Shown in pieces: positions 5,969-14,257 of a DNA stretch of 15,710 nucleotides. Origin of the DNA: Mariprofundaceae bacterium (lineage in GTDB: Bacteria; Pseudomonadota; Zetaproteobacteria; Mariprofundales; Mariprofundaceae); the NCBI GenBank assembly GCA_030950865.1, contig JAUZQR010000369.1:1-15710 (forward strand), given 5' to 3'. Below the pieces are notes generated by a model. It searched no databases. It saw only the letters and a list, made by a program, of their open reading frames with translations, and was not told where the DNA came from. The stretch's first letter is position 1. Each line of letters starts with the position of its first letter. A program made the translations under genes and the position numbers.

Positions 5969-6618
5969 TTCAAAAGCCCCTAGATCAATGCCATATCGCC
6001 ATTGAAGGTGCCATTGGTGTTGGTAAAACAACACTCACGCATAAGCTTGCAGAGCGGTTTAATGCCAGCACCTTGCTTGAAGATGTGGATGACAACCCTT
6101 TTATTGAGTTCTTTTACCAAGATCCAAGCCGTCATGCTATGTCCGTACAATTATCTTTTTTATTTTCCCGCTTAAAACAGTGGCAAAGCTTACAACAACC
6201 CAACCTTTTCACCCGTGGGCTTATCAGCGACTACATTTTTGCCAAAGATCGATTGTTCGCCAATATCAACCTATCAGATGAAGAACTGACATTGTACGAC
6301 CAAGTTGCGAGCCTTGCCTGCATTGATATTGCCAAGCCTGATTTGGTAATTTATCTACAATCCAATCCTGATGTCGTGATGCAGCGTATTCGACAACGAG
6401 ACTTGCGTATTGAACATGGTTTATCAGAGCCTTACCTCCGTGAAGTGATGGCGGCTTACGACCAATTCTTTTTTCGTTATCAAGATTCGCCTTTATTGGT
6501 TGTGCAAACCGACCATCTAAACTTTTCTGCCCGTGATGAAGATGTTGATGCTCTGCTTATGCGCATTCAGAATATGCGCTCCAATACCGAGTTTTGGGCT
6601 GAATGTGTTAGCTCTTAA
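5962..6618 (+). CDS. Deoxynucleoside kinase (dCK/dGK family)
   Basis: The protein has 218 residues. It has a Walker A loop EGAIGVGKTT (15-24), then LLEDVDDNPFIEFFYQD, a motif like the family's DYIFAKDRLFA near residues 90-100, and a lid-type arginine cluster RIRQRDLRIEHG followed by YLREVMAAYDQFFFRY. These place it in the deoxynucleoside kinase family (PF01712), which phosphorylates deoxynucleosides for salvage with ATP. Which base is preferred cannot be read from the sequence. The ATG lies inside the last codons of folK; the folK-dNK order is common in Proteobacteria. Confidence 0.9.
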   Translation: MVIQKPLDQCHIAIEGAIGVGKTTLTHKLAERFNASTLLEDVDDNPFIEFFYQDPSRHAMSVQLSFLFSRLKQWQSLQQPNLFTRGLISDYIFAKDRLFANINLSDEELTLYDQVASLACIDIAKPDLVIYLQSNPDVVMQRIRQRDLRIEHGLSEPYLREVMAAYDQFFFRYQDSPLLVVQTDHLNFSARDEDVDALLMRIQNMRSNTEFWAECVSS

Positions 6619-6646
6619 GTCCACCAATCACTTATATGTCAGTGCT

Positions 6647-6696
6647 TGATAGAGAGTGTTTTTCTCACTTAATATATGTAAGATAGCGCTCTATCA
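6647..6696. promoter_or_regulatory. 8-bp inverted repeat upstream of the hemerythrin gene
   Basis: TGATAGAG (6647-6654) and CTCTATCA (6689-6696) are exact reverse complements 34 nt apart. The right arm lies directly before the AGGAGG ribosome site (6700-6705). It could be an operator pair or close a leader hairpin. No -35/-10 pair is clear. Confidence 0.35.
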
Positions 6697-6710
6697 GTCA
6701 GGAGGTTTCT

Positions 6711-7106
6711 ATGCCTATCGTATGGAAAGAGGAATACAACACAGGTGAACCTGAAGTTGATAAGCAACATAAGGTTATATTCAAATACCTTGAAGATTTA
6801 GAAGCGCACATGCAAGCAGGCGACATCAACGATCGTTATATCAAGATGCTACTCGATAACTTGGGCATTTTTACACGTAGTCATTTTTGTTATGAAGAAA
6901 TCTGTATGCGCCGTTTAAAATGTCCTGTTGCGGCTGAAAACAAAGAATATCATGCTAAATTACTTGCCGCCTATACACGCTATTGTGAGCGTTTTGAAGT
7001 TGAAGGCGCAAGCGATGATCTTATACAAAAATTACATGATTTTTTAGAAAGTTGGTTAGTCAATCATATTTTAAAAATTGATACACAATTACGCTCTTGC
7101 GTATAA
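6711..7106 (+). CDS. Single-domain hemerythrin with an altered iron ligand
   Basis: The 131-residue protein follows the bacteriohemerythrin pattern. It starts with VWKEEYNTGEPEVDKQHK and has HFCYEE (58-63), EYHAKLL (79-85) and WLVNHILKID (115-124). Expected diiron ligands present are H20, H58, E62, H81, H119 and D124. The position four residues before H81, which is histidine in canonical proteins (H77 in the family numbering), is N77. The site may therefore bind one iron, or bind iron with altered O2 chemistry. It may work in oxygen, iron or nitric oxide sensing or storage. A perfect AGGAGG precedes the ATG by 5 nt, so strong translation is likely. It is a single-gene unit in view. Confidence 0.85.
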   Translation: MPIVWKEEYNTGEPEVDKQHKVIFKYLEDLEAHMQAGDINDRYIKMLLDNLGIFTRSHFCYEEICMRRLKCPVAAENKEYHAKLLAAYTRYCERFEVEGASDDLIQKLHDFLESWLVNHILKIDTQLRSCV

Positions 7107-7123
7107 ACCATTCATTTTGTTAT

Positions 7124-7143
7124 TAAATGCCCGTGCGCATTTA
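7124..7143. terminator. Weak hairpin between convergent genes
   Basis: TAAATGC (7124-7130) and GCATTTA (7137-7143) are a perfect 7-bp dyad with a 6-nt loop. It overlaps the stop of the minus-strand membrane-protein gene. No T run follows on either strand, so a bidirectional terminator role is only a guess. Confidence 0.25.
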
Positions 7144-7404
7144 TGCATTAGGGCTATGGCACACTCTCCAAATACCCCAAGCATTAATAGTAATCCATGA
7201 AATTTCCAGGAATATAAACCCCAAATTGTGATAAATAAGTGCAACAAAAAACAATGCCACACCACCCAATAAACTCAGTGAAAAATATAATAGTTTTTTA
7301 TCAGGTCTCGATACTGTTAAATAATAAGCAATCAATATCACTATTGAACCCATCAAACTAAGGAACTGCTCAGGTGAGGTTAAATTCCAAGAGTAACTAT
7401 CCAT
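7141..7404 (-). CDS. Small CBU_0592-like membrane protein
   Basis: The 87-residue protein has three hydrophobic helices: about 16-32 (LMGSIVILIAYYLTV), 36-58 (KLLYFSLSLLGGVALFFVALIY) and 62-80 (GFIFLEISWITINAWGIWRV). The pattern of a small Gly-rich first helix, an LIAYYL-type start and an E-x-x-W-x-x-I-N/S-x-x-G end matches the CBU_0592-like domain found in many bacterial membrane proteins of unknown function. It is the last gene of the minus-strand run and overlaps the patatin gene by 8 nt, so it is likely co-translated with it. Confidence 0.75.
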   Translation of the reverse strand: MDSYSWNLTSPEQFLSLMGSIVILIAYYLTVSRPDKKLLYFSLSLLGGVALFFVALIYHNLGFIFLEISWITINAWGIWRVCHSPNA

Positions 7405-8302
7405 GCAGCAAGCCTATCAGTTTCGGCATTTGTTCCAATGCAGCCTGACGACCGCGCTCAATTTCTTGCTCTGGATTGGAGAAGTCATTCCACTGCGTAA
7501 AGCCCACTAACGGCTCTATCAATACATCCGCAAACTCTTTTTTATACTGGCGTAAATACAACGCTTTGATACGTGTTGACCAATCCACCATACCAATCAC
7601 ATTCGTAGGCTCATCGTCTTCACTCGGTCTTGCCCCCACATTTACAGCGACTACAAACTGCTCAGGTTTAGCAATCATCTGTGCTTCTTTGGCGGGCAAT
7701 TCACTTGCCAAACCACCATCCACATAACGCTCTCCATTCATTTTTAAAGGATTAAAAACACCAGGAATTGCCATGCTTGCTGCAATAGAACACGCCAAGT
7801 TACCCTTTGAAAATATATGACACTCACCACATGGAAATGTTACGGCAGTGAGATGCAAAGGTATTTTAACGTCTAAAAAATCACGTCCTTCACACAAAAT
7901 CTTTGCCATTTCAACCAAATAATTCACATCAGCCACAGCAATACCTGTCGCAGCACGTGTAAACCACACCGATTGCCGAGCTGCCGCTCCCAACCTAGCC
8001 AGCCAAGTGTTATCTTTATCCGAAGCATCACCCAATTCTGGTAGTTTTAATTGCCCAAAATCATCTGAATCCAAAAAGCTTATAACCCGCGCCTGTAATT
8101 TATGCGCATCAGGTTCAAGCGCATACATACTACCAAACAATGCGCCGATACTGGTTCCCACAATTGCATCAGGTCTTAAGCCATGTTCTTCTAAAACTTG
8201 CAATACACCCAAATGCGCCAAACCTCTTCCGCCACCACCACCCAGAGCAAGCACAAAACCATGTGACTCTTTAACAGGTAACCATCGTCTCCACCAAGTC
8301 AT
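7397..8302 (-). CDS. Patatin-like phospholipase (RssA-like)
   Basis: The 301-residue protein carries all patatin motifs: the oxyanion-hole glycine run with GGGGGRGLAH (21-30), the nucleophile elbow GTSIG with S51, and the DGG motif with D195 giving the Ser-Asp dyad. Patatin proteins are acyl hydrolases acting on phospholipids or other esters. There is no signal peptide or membrane segment, so a cytosolic or membrane-associated role like E. coli RssA is probable. The ATG overlaps the glnD stop as ATGA, so it is translated with glnD. Substrate and physiological role are unknown. Typical E. coli RssA proteins have about the same length. Confidence 0.92.
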   Translation of the reverse strand: MTWWRRWLPVKESHGFVLALGGGGGRGLAHLGVLQVLEEHGLRPDAIVGTSIGALFGSMYALEPDAHKLQARVISFLDSDDFGQLKLPELGDASDKDNTWLARLGAAARQSVWFTRAATGIAVADVNYLVEMAKILCEGRDFLDVKIPLHLTAVTFPCGECHIFSKGNLACSIAASMAIPGVFNPLKMNGERYVDGGLASELPAKEAQMIAKPEQFVVAVNVGARPSEDDEPTNVIGMVDWSTRIKALYLRQYKKEFADVLIEPLVGFTQWNDFSNPEQEIERGRQAALEQMPKLIGLLHG

Positions 8303-10887
8303 ATTTCCTCCGGCAAACAGGCTTCCTCTTTCAACTTAGCACAAAGAACGCCTACCTCTTCAGTCGTCAAACACGATGCATGCTTACCTTCAATAAAAAA
8401 CACATCCACCACACGCTCACCAAAGGATGTAATCGCGGCTCCTCTTAATGAAAATCCAGACTCATCAATAACCCATGCTAAACGTGCCAATAATGCTGGC
8501 TGTTCAGAAGCCGCGACTTCAATCGCAGTTTGATGCGTTGATGCCAATGCTAATTCACGAACACGAACAGGAACTTGTCGCATAAGCACACTTATTTTTG
8601 CTTGTGGAACGGCTGCTATTTCATGTTTTTCACAACCTTCTTGCAATACACTCTCAAGCCGCCTTTTTAATCGCGATAAATCAGAACCAATACTTAATGC
8701 CTCACCATCCATATTTTGCACATGAAAAACATCCAAAATACGACCATCTTTCAAATCAAATGCCTGGGCTGCCAAAACATTAATATGCCCTACCGCCATC
8801 GCCGTGGTTAATGCAGCAAACAAACATGGCTGCTCATTTGCCACCACCATTACAACCGTTTCACAACCAGCCTTATCAACATGCAAAGCCACACCATCAT
8901 CTGCACCCAAGCCCACCAGCATCTGTCCTAAGGGATAAAGTTGTCGAGGCGGAAAATGCATCACGCAGCGCCAAGGAAGATTCTCAAACACCTCTTTTAA
9001 ATCAGGTTGTTCCGAAGCATCTGCACGAGCCAAGCAGCTTTCAATACGTGTCTTCATACGCTCTGATAAGCGCTCTTGTAAGACTTCTTGTTTCTCACCA
9101 CCTCGCATCAAAGAGCTGGCTGTTGCATGATATAACTCACTTAACAAACTGCCTTTCCAATCATTCCAAACATTTGGTCCTACTGCCGCAATATCTGCCA
9201 CGGTTAGTAAAAACAAATAATTCAAACGTTCGACATCCACCACTTTTTCAGCAAATATCGCAATCACATCGGCATCGGACAAATCAAAACGTTGCGATGT
9301 TACAGCCATACTTAAATGTTTACGTACCAACCAAGAAACCAATTCTGTTGCATCTCGATTTAGACCTATTTTTTGGCAAAATTCATGTGCGAGAACTTCA
9401 CCATTTTCCGAATGATCACCTGGCATGCCTTTGGCAATATCATGAAAAATTAGCGCTAAATAAAGTAGCTCAGGGCGGCTTATTTGATGAAATATTTGAT
9501 GCGCCAGAGGCAAGCGCGTGTCATGCTCACCATGAAAAAAATTTCGTGCTTCGCCCACCGCACGCAGCGTATGTTCATCCACAGTATAAGCATGATAACG
9601 ATTAAACTGCCCCAAACCGACAACATCTCTAAAACGCGGAATAAAACGCCCCAAAACACCCGTATCATTCATCATTTTTAATGCAGATGCGACATTGCGC
9701 CTATCTCTTAATATTTGTAAAAATACGGCATGTGCTTCTGGGTTTGCCCGAAAAGCATCATCAATTAGCGTTACATCAGCACGAATTTGGCGCAGCGCAG
9801 CACTGGACAAATGGCGATGCCCCAATTGAGAAACGTGAAAAATACGCAATAAACGCAAGGGGTCTTGTTTAAATACTTGAGTGTTTTGAATGCCCACACG
9901 TTGCCCTTCAAGGGTAAAACCATCATCAATATTACGTTCAAACGAAAAATACTGCGGATTTAACAACTCTTGAAAGTGCATGGTTAACAAACTTGCTACG
10001 CGCGCGATACGTCCTGCATGGCGAAAGTAATCTTTCATAAACAATTCAACCGATGGTCTATGCTCATCAGCAACATAGCCCATACGCTCGGCAAGCATAG
10101 CTTGCTGCTCAAAACCCAAGCGATCCGTTGGGCGTTTCATGATTAAATGCAGCGCTGCTCTACAGCGCCATAAAAAATCCTGTGCGGTACATAAATGTTC
10201 AAATTCTACCGTAGACAGGGCATTCAAACTTACCAAATCATCACAACAATCCGTGCCATACCATGCTTTTGCCATCCAAAATACGGATTGCACATCACGC
10301 AATCCGCCTTTGCCTTCTTTAAGGTCTGGCTCCATCAAAAAAGCAGTATCACCTGTGTGTTTATGACGCATTTCTAACTCTAAAAGTTTGGCTTCCACAA
10401 ATGGTTTGCATTTACTTTTAAAAAAAATGCCCAACTTATCTTGCATCACTTCAAAATGCTGGCTTTCACCACAAATCAACCGTGCTTCCAAAGCTGCCGT
10501 TGCCGAATTCCAATCTTCTTTCACATGTGCCAACGTCTCTTTAACCGAACGTACTGCATAACCAATCTTTGCTCCCAAATCCCATAGAGCATAAAGAAAC
10601 ACCTCTAATTCTTGCCCACATAATTCATCCATTTCATCATCAACAAGAAACCAAATATCCCAATCTGATTGTGGAGCTAGCTCGCCTCGTCCATAGCCTC
10701 CCACAGCAACCAAATCAATAAATTTCGATGCATGTGGTGCTTTTTCCTTCCATAATTTCACCAACAACTCATCCACGCGCGCACACATATCGCGCATCAT
10801 TACTTCACCCGATACTCCAGCATCCAACTGTTCGCCCACCGTATCGTACAATGCCTGCAACGGACTTTCTTTGTTTTGGTTTGCCAC
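8299..10887 (-). CDS. glnD: Bifunctional uridylyltransferase/uridylyl-removing enzyme GlnD
   Basis: GlnD adds UMP to PII proteins when glutamine is low and removes it when glutamine is high. The 862 residues are near the normal length. The nucleotidyltransferase motif GGYGRGELAPQSDWD (63-77) includes the metal-binding D75 and D77. A central helical region with GKGGLRDVQSVFW follows, then the HD domain with LIFHDIAKG at about 480 (H482/D483) and H/D residues downstream, which removes UMP. Two ACT domains at about 676-745 and 787-850 should sense glutamine. The start is GTG directly after the mutS TAG, with GGAGG in the last mutS codons. No glnB/PII gene lies nearby in the window. The Trp within SDWD is unusual, as most homologues have an aliphatic residue there. 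Confidence 0.97.
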   Translation of the reverse strand: MANQNKESPLQALYDTVGEQLDAGVSGEVMMRDMCARVDELLVKLWKEKAPHASKFIDLVAVGGYGRGELAPQSDWDIWFLVDDEMDELCGQELEVFLYALWDLGAKIGYAVRSVKETLAHVKEDWNSATAALEARLICGESQHFEVMQDKLGIFFKSKCKPFVEAKLLELEMRHKHTGDTAFLMEPDLKEGKGGLRDVQSVFWMAKAWYGTDCCDDLVSLNALSTVEFEHLCTAQDFLWRCRAALHLIMKRPTDRLGFEQQAMLAERMGYVADEHRPSVELFMKDYFRHAGRIARVASLLTMHFQELLNPQYFSFERNIDDGFTLEGQRVGIQNTQVFKQDPLRLLRIFHVSQLGHRHLSSAALRQIRADVTLIDDAFRANPEAHAVFLQILRDRRNVASALKMMNDTGVLGRFIPRFRDVVGLGQFNRYHAYTVDEHTLRAVGEARNFFHGEHDTRLPLAHQIFHQISRPELLYLALIFHDIAKGMPGDHSENGEVLAHEFCQKIGLNRDATELVSWLVRKHLSMAVTSQRFDLSDADVIAIFAEKVVDVERLNYLFLLTVADIAAVGPNVWNDWKGSLLSELYHATASSLMRGGEKQEVLQERLSERMKTRIESCLARADASEQPDLKEVFENLPWRCVMHFPPRQLYPLGQMLVGLGADDGVALHVDKAGCETVVMVVANEQPCLFAALTTAMAVGHINVLAAQAFDLKDGRILDVFHVQNMDGEALSIGSDLSRLKRRLESVLQEGCEKHEIAAVPQAKISVLMRQVPVRVRELALASTHQTAIEVAASEQPALLARLAWVIDESGFSLRGAAITSFGERVVDVFFIEGKHASCLTTEEVGVLCAKLKEEACLPEEI

Positions 10888-13479
10888 CTATGCCTCCAAA
10901 TCCTTCTTTAACTCATCCAATAGCTTCAATGCATCCATCGGTCGTAACTGGTCAATACTCACAGCTTGTAGTGAAGCTTCCAAAGCTCGCAAACGATTCA
11001 TTTCAGCGTCCTGACGACGACGTTCTGCTTCAGCAAATAAACCCAGTTGCGCTTTATCTTTACCACCATCCAAAGCCGCAGCGTGCTCCAAACGGTACAA
11101 ATGCTCTCGTGCCCTTTTCACCACCGCAGGTGGTAAGCCAGCCAATTGCGCTACAGCCACTCCATAAGATTGATCTGCAGCATCTTCCACCACTTTATGC
11201 ATAAAAATCACCTGCCCATTCCACTCACGCACCGTCACCGAAGCATTAAACGATTGCTCATATTCCTCAGGCAAATCGGTTAATTCATGGTAATGCGTGG
11301 CAAACAAACTCAACACGCCACTGGCAGCAATCAATTGCTCGGCAACAGCCCAGGCAATCGCCAACCCATCCCAAGTGCTTGTTCCACGACCAATTTCATC
11401 AACAATCACCAACGAGCGCGGCTCCAGTTGGTTTAAAATCGTTGCAGTTTCCATCATCTCGACCATGAATGTCGAACGCCCACTCGCCAGTTCATCACCA
11501 GCCCCGACCCGCGTGAACAATCGCGTGGTTAAAGGTACACGTGCCTCATCAGCAGGCACAAAACAGCCCGTATGTGAGAGCCAAACAATCCATGCAACTT
11601 GCCGCATATAGGTTGATTTACCACCCATATTCGGGCCAGTTAACAACATAAATCGACGTGATTTCGTATGCATATGCGTATCGTTGGCAACAAAATTTTC
11701 ATCACGCAAACATTGCTCAACCACAGGGTGGCGACCACCCTCAATTTTTAATTGCTGACCAGCATGCACATCAGGTCGAACATAACGATATTCAAATGCG
11801 ATATGTGCAAAACACGCCAACACATCCAAGCTCGCCACAGATGCGGCTGCCGCCTGAATAGCTGCTGCATCAGCAGCAATAGACTGACGCAGGATTTCAA
11901 CAAGCTCGGCTTCACGCGTTAATGCAGCATCTTTTGCGCCCAATATTTCTGATTCAAAACTATGCAACTCATCAGTGATAAATCGCTCCGCATTCACCAA
12001 GGTTTGCTTGCGCACATATTCAGGTGGTGCGCTGACGGCTTGCGCCTTGGATATTTCAATAAAATAACCAAATACTTTATTATATTTCACCCGTAAATTT
12101 TGCATACCTGTGCGTTCACGTTCTTTGGTTTCATAGGCTTTTAACCAATCTCCTGCATCTTTTGCCAAGCCGCGCAACCTATCCAATTCCACATCAAAGC
12201 CTTGCTGAATCACCGCGCCACCATGAAAAATTGCGGGCAGTGTGTGCTCAATGCTTACATCCAGTGTTGCAGCCAAATCATGCAAGCCTAGCAATGCAGG
12301 TTTTATCTCTGCAAACAAACCTTCTCTATCACCCAGTGCTGCTAACAAGCTTGGTAAAGCCAGCATCGAATCAGCCAAACCTCGAAAATCACGTGGTGCT
12401 GCCCTGCTTAACACCACTCGTGTCAACATACGTTCCATATCCCGAATATGTTTCAAGCCATCACGTAAATCTTGCCGCGCATCTATATCATCCAAGAGGC
12501 TTTGTACCGCATCTTGGCGCTTGGAAATCAACGCCACATCAAGTGATGGGTAATCAATCCATTCACGCAACAAACGCGCCCCCATCGGCGTATTTGTTTT
12601 ATCCAACACATGCATTACACCCGCTTTTACATCTCCATTTAATGAGCTATATACTTCTAAATTACGTCGTGAACGCGCATCAATTTGCATGCCAATGCCT
12701 TGTTCTTTGAATATAGGTAATTGCAAATGCGACAGCTTACACTTTTGTGTTTGTTCCAAATAAACCAACACCGCGCCCACTGCCGCAGCGGCCAAAGGGT
12801 GAGTTCTCAAATTCAGAGCATCCCAATCGCTTACACCAAAGCGTTGTTGTAATTGCTCTTGCATCACTTCACTGGAAAAGCTCCAATCACCAGGTCGATA
12901 AATTTGATAATCAGACAGGCTATCATCCTTACTGTGCAGCAATACTTCCGCTGGATGCAACACCGCTAAGTTTTCATCCAAACAGGCATCACTCTGCCCC
13001 TGCAATAATTTCCAAATGCCCGAAGCCAAATCAAGAGAGGCAATACCCCAAGTATCGGATTTACGATACACCGCCAATAACGGTGCAGCCTGCTCTTGCA
13101 GCAGTAATTCTGATTCAGTGATGGTGCCGGGTGTCACCACACGCACAACTTCGCGGCGCACAGGGCCTTTTTTACCATCAGGGGCTTCCATCTGATCACA
13201 AATAGCCACACGTTTGCCTGCAGCCACCAATTTCGCCAAATAGTTTTCTGCCTGATGCCAAGGCACACCAGCCATGGGGATGTCTGCACCATTAGCTTTG
13301 CCGCGTTTGGTTAGGGCAATATCCAACACTTTTGATGCTTCAACCGCATCCTCAAAAAACATCTCATAAAAATCGCCCATACGATAAAAAAGAAGGCAAT
13401 CAGCATATTCAGCCTTAATGGTTAAATACTGTTGCATCATGGGTGTATGCTTGGATAAATTAGGTAAAGACTTGGACAT
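10888..13479 (-). CDS. mutS: DNA mismatch repair protein MutS
   Basis: MutS recognises mismatches and small loops and recruits MutL. The 863-residue protein has the N-terminal mismatch-reading GDFYEMF (Phe-x-Glu), and a C-terminal ATPase with Walker [10 protein letters not shown] (about 615-623), Walker [13 protein letters not shown] (about 691-703) and FATHYHEL. The C-terminal region, about 800-863, is the usual HTH/oligomerisation tail. The frame opens at a TTG at 13485 (giving MPMSKS), but the ATG at 13479 matches the family start MSKS-like and is preferred. No ribosome site is clear at either. The gene follows a 211-nt gap after rnhB that holds two hairpins. Its last codons supply the glnD ribosome site. 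Confidence 0.98.
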   Translation of the reverse strand: MSKSLPNLSKHTPMMQQYLTIKAEYADCLLFYRMGDFYEMFFEDAVEASKVLDIALTKRGKANGADIPMAGVPWHQAENYLAKLVAAGKRVAICDQMEAPDGKKGPVRREVVRVVTPGTITESELLLQEQAAPLLAVYRKSDTWGIASLDLASGIWKLLQGQSDACLDENLAVLHPAEVLLHSKDDSLSDYQIYRPGDWSFSSEVMQEQLQQRFGVSDWDALNLRTHPLAAAAVGAVLVYLEQTQKCKLSHLQLPIFKEQGIGMQIDARSRRNLEVYSSLNGDVKAGVMHVLDKTNTPMGARLLREWIDYPSLDVALISKRQDAVQSLLDDIDARQDLRDGLKHIRDMERMLTRVVLSRAAPRDFRGLADSMLALPSLLAALGDREGLFAEIKPALLGLHDLAATLDVSIEHTLPAIFHGGAVIQQGFDVELDRLRGLAKDAGDWLKAYETKERERTGMQNLRVKYNKVFGYFIEISKAQAVSAPPEYVRKQTLVNAERFITDELHSFESEILGAKDAALTREAELVEILRQSIAADAAAIQAAAASVASLDVLACFAHIAFEYRYVRPDVHAGQQLKIEGGRHPVVEQCLRDENFVANDTHMHTKSRRFMLLTGPNMGGKSTYMRQVAWIVWLSHTGCFVPADEARVPLTTRLFTRVGAGDELASGRSTFMVEMMETATILNQLEPRSLVIVDEIGRGTSTWDGLAIAWAVAEQLIAASGVLSLFATHYHELTDLPEEYEQSFNASVTVREWNGQVIFMHKVVEDAADQSYGVAVAQLAGLPPAVVKRAREHLYRLEHAAALDGGKDKAQLGLFAEAERRRQDAEMNRLRALEASLQAVSIDQLRPMDALKLLDELKKDLEA

Positions 13480-13506
13480 GGGCAAAGATTAACAGGTCAG
13501 CTAAAA

Positions 13507-13523
13507 GTTTCATTGAATGAAAC
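13507..13523 (-). promoter_or_regulatory. Perfect 8-bp palindrome upstream of mutS
   Basis: GTTTCATT and AATGAAAC are exact reverse complements around a single central base (13515). On the minus strand the dyad is followed by TTTTAG. It lies 28-44 nt before the mutS ATG. It could be a regulator site or a weak terminator-like hairpin; the single-base loop makes a DNA operator more natural than an RNA hairpin. Confidence 0.4.
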
Positions 13524-13531
13524 ATTAAGTC

Positions 13532-13579
13532 GACCTAGGAGCATACAGGGGAGGGGGGAAAGGGTATGCTCACTAGGTC
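13532..13579 (-). repeat. C/U-rich-loop hairpin, copy 2, in the rnhB-mutS gap
   Basis: Positions 13532-13546 pair with 13564-13579: seven pairs (GACCTAG with CTAGGTC), one bulged base (13572), then eight pairs (GAGCATAC with GTATGCTC). The 17-nt loop (13547-13563) is all purine on the plus strand and all pyrimidine on the minus strand, where it reads CCTTTCCCCCCTCCCCT. On the minus strand it shares CCCTTTCCCC and CTCCTAGGT with the terminator hairpin at 3381-3433. No T run follows, so it is not a standard terminator. It could be part of the mutS leader or of a small RNA. Confidence 0.7.
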
Positions 13580-13696
13580 AACAAACTGTATGGGAAATCA
13601 TCCCTTATAAACCCTCTATCGCGGAGTACACCATCTACTTTAGCACAGTTATGCAACAAAGCCCATGCATACTGAAACAACACATCTAAATCATTG

Positions 13697-14257
13697 TTAT
13701 CTTGTATATTTTTTTACAGGTGCGAAAGCCATGCGGTGAATCGGGCAAGGGCCATATTCACGCAACGCATCCATATGCACTTTTGTTCCATAACCTTTGT
13801 GTTTAGCAAATTGATATACAGGATACTTATAATCCAAATAGCACATCAACCTATCCCGCACAACCTTAGCAACAATTGAAGCGGCGGCAATTTCCTGCAC
13901 CAAATCATCACCACCAATCACTGCGGACACTGGGTACGCCATATTAGGCACACGGTTACCATCCACCACCACTTCAGATGGCGCAATTGGCAAAGCCTCC
14001 ACACAACGCCGCATGGCAAGCATGGTCGCATGCAAAATATTCAAGCGTTCAATATCCTCAGTTGTACCCTGCGCCACCGCATACGCCACAGCATGTTTAC
14101 GAATATGATGGTATTGTTTGATGCGTTTTTTCTCAGATACACGTTTGGAATCGCGATACTTTCCCAGCATCGGGTCATCAGGTGATAAAATCACCGCCGC
14201 TGTCACCACAGGTCCAGCCAAAGGTCCGCGCCCAACCTCATCAACACCTGCTAACAT
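13697..14257 (-). CDS. rnhB: Ribonuclease HII
   Basis: RNase HII cuts RNA in RNA-DNA hybrids and removes single ribonucleotides from DNA. The 186-residue protein starts MLAGVDEVGRGPLAGPVV with D6 and E7, and has VDGN (D98) and AASIVAKVVRDR (D133), which complete the acidic active site. GYGTKVHMDALREYGPCPIHR is the family's C-terminal block. The start abuts the SPFH stop (TAA then ATG), with GGGGA 5 nt before it. It is followed by the 211-nt hairpin-bearing gap before mutS. Confidence 0.96.
   Translation of the reverse strand: MLAGVDEVGRGPLAGPVVTAAVILSPDDPMLGKYRDSKRVSEKKRIKQYHHIRKHAVAYAVAQGTTEDIERLNILHATMLAMRRCVEALPIAPSEVVVDGNRVPNMAYPVSAVIGGDDLVQEIAAASIVAKVVRDRLMCYLDYKYPVYQFAKHKGYGTKVHMDALREYGPCPIHRMAFAPVKKYTR

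Noticed and set aside
8811..9605. A 264-codon plus-strand ORF
   Set aside because: It is antisense to glnD; its His/Pro/Gln-rich composition is typical of a shadow of a coding strand.
12162..12710. A 182-codon plus-strand ORF
   Set aside because: It is antisense to mutS and has shadow-like composition.
13592..13604. Small GGGA/TCCC hairpin in the rnhB-mutS gap
   Set aside because: A 4-bp stem is too short to support a claim.
13620..13690. The plus-strand stretch with TTATGCAACAAAGCC looks like the end of an insertion sequence
   Set aside because: Some IS ends have similar GCAACAAAGCC sequence by memory, but no paired inverted end, target duplication or transposase fragment is visible, so I do not call a mobile element.
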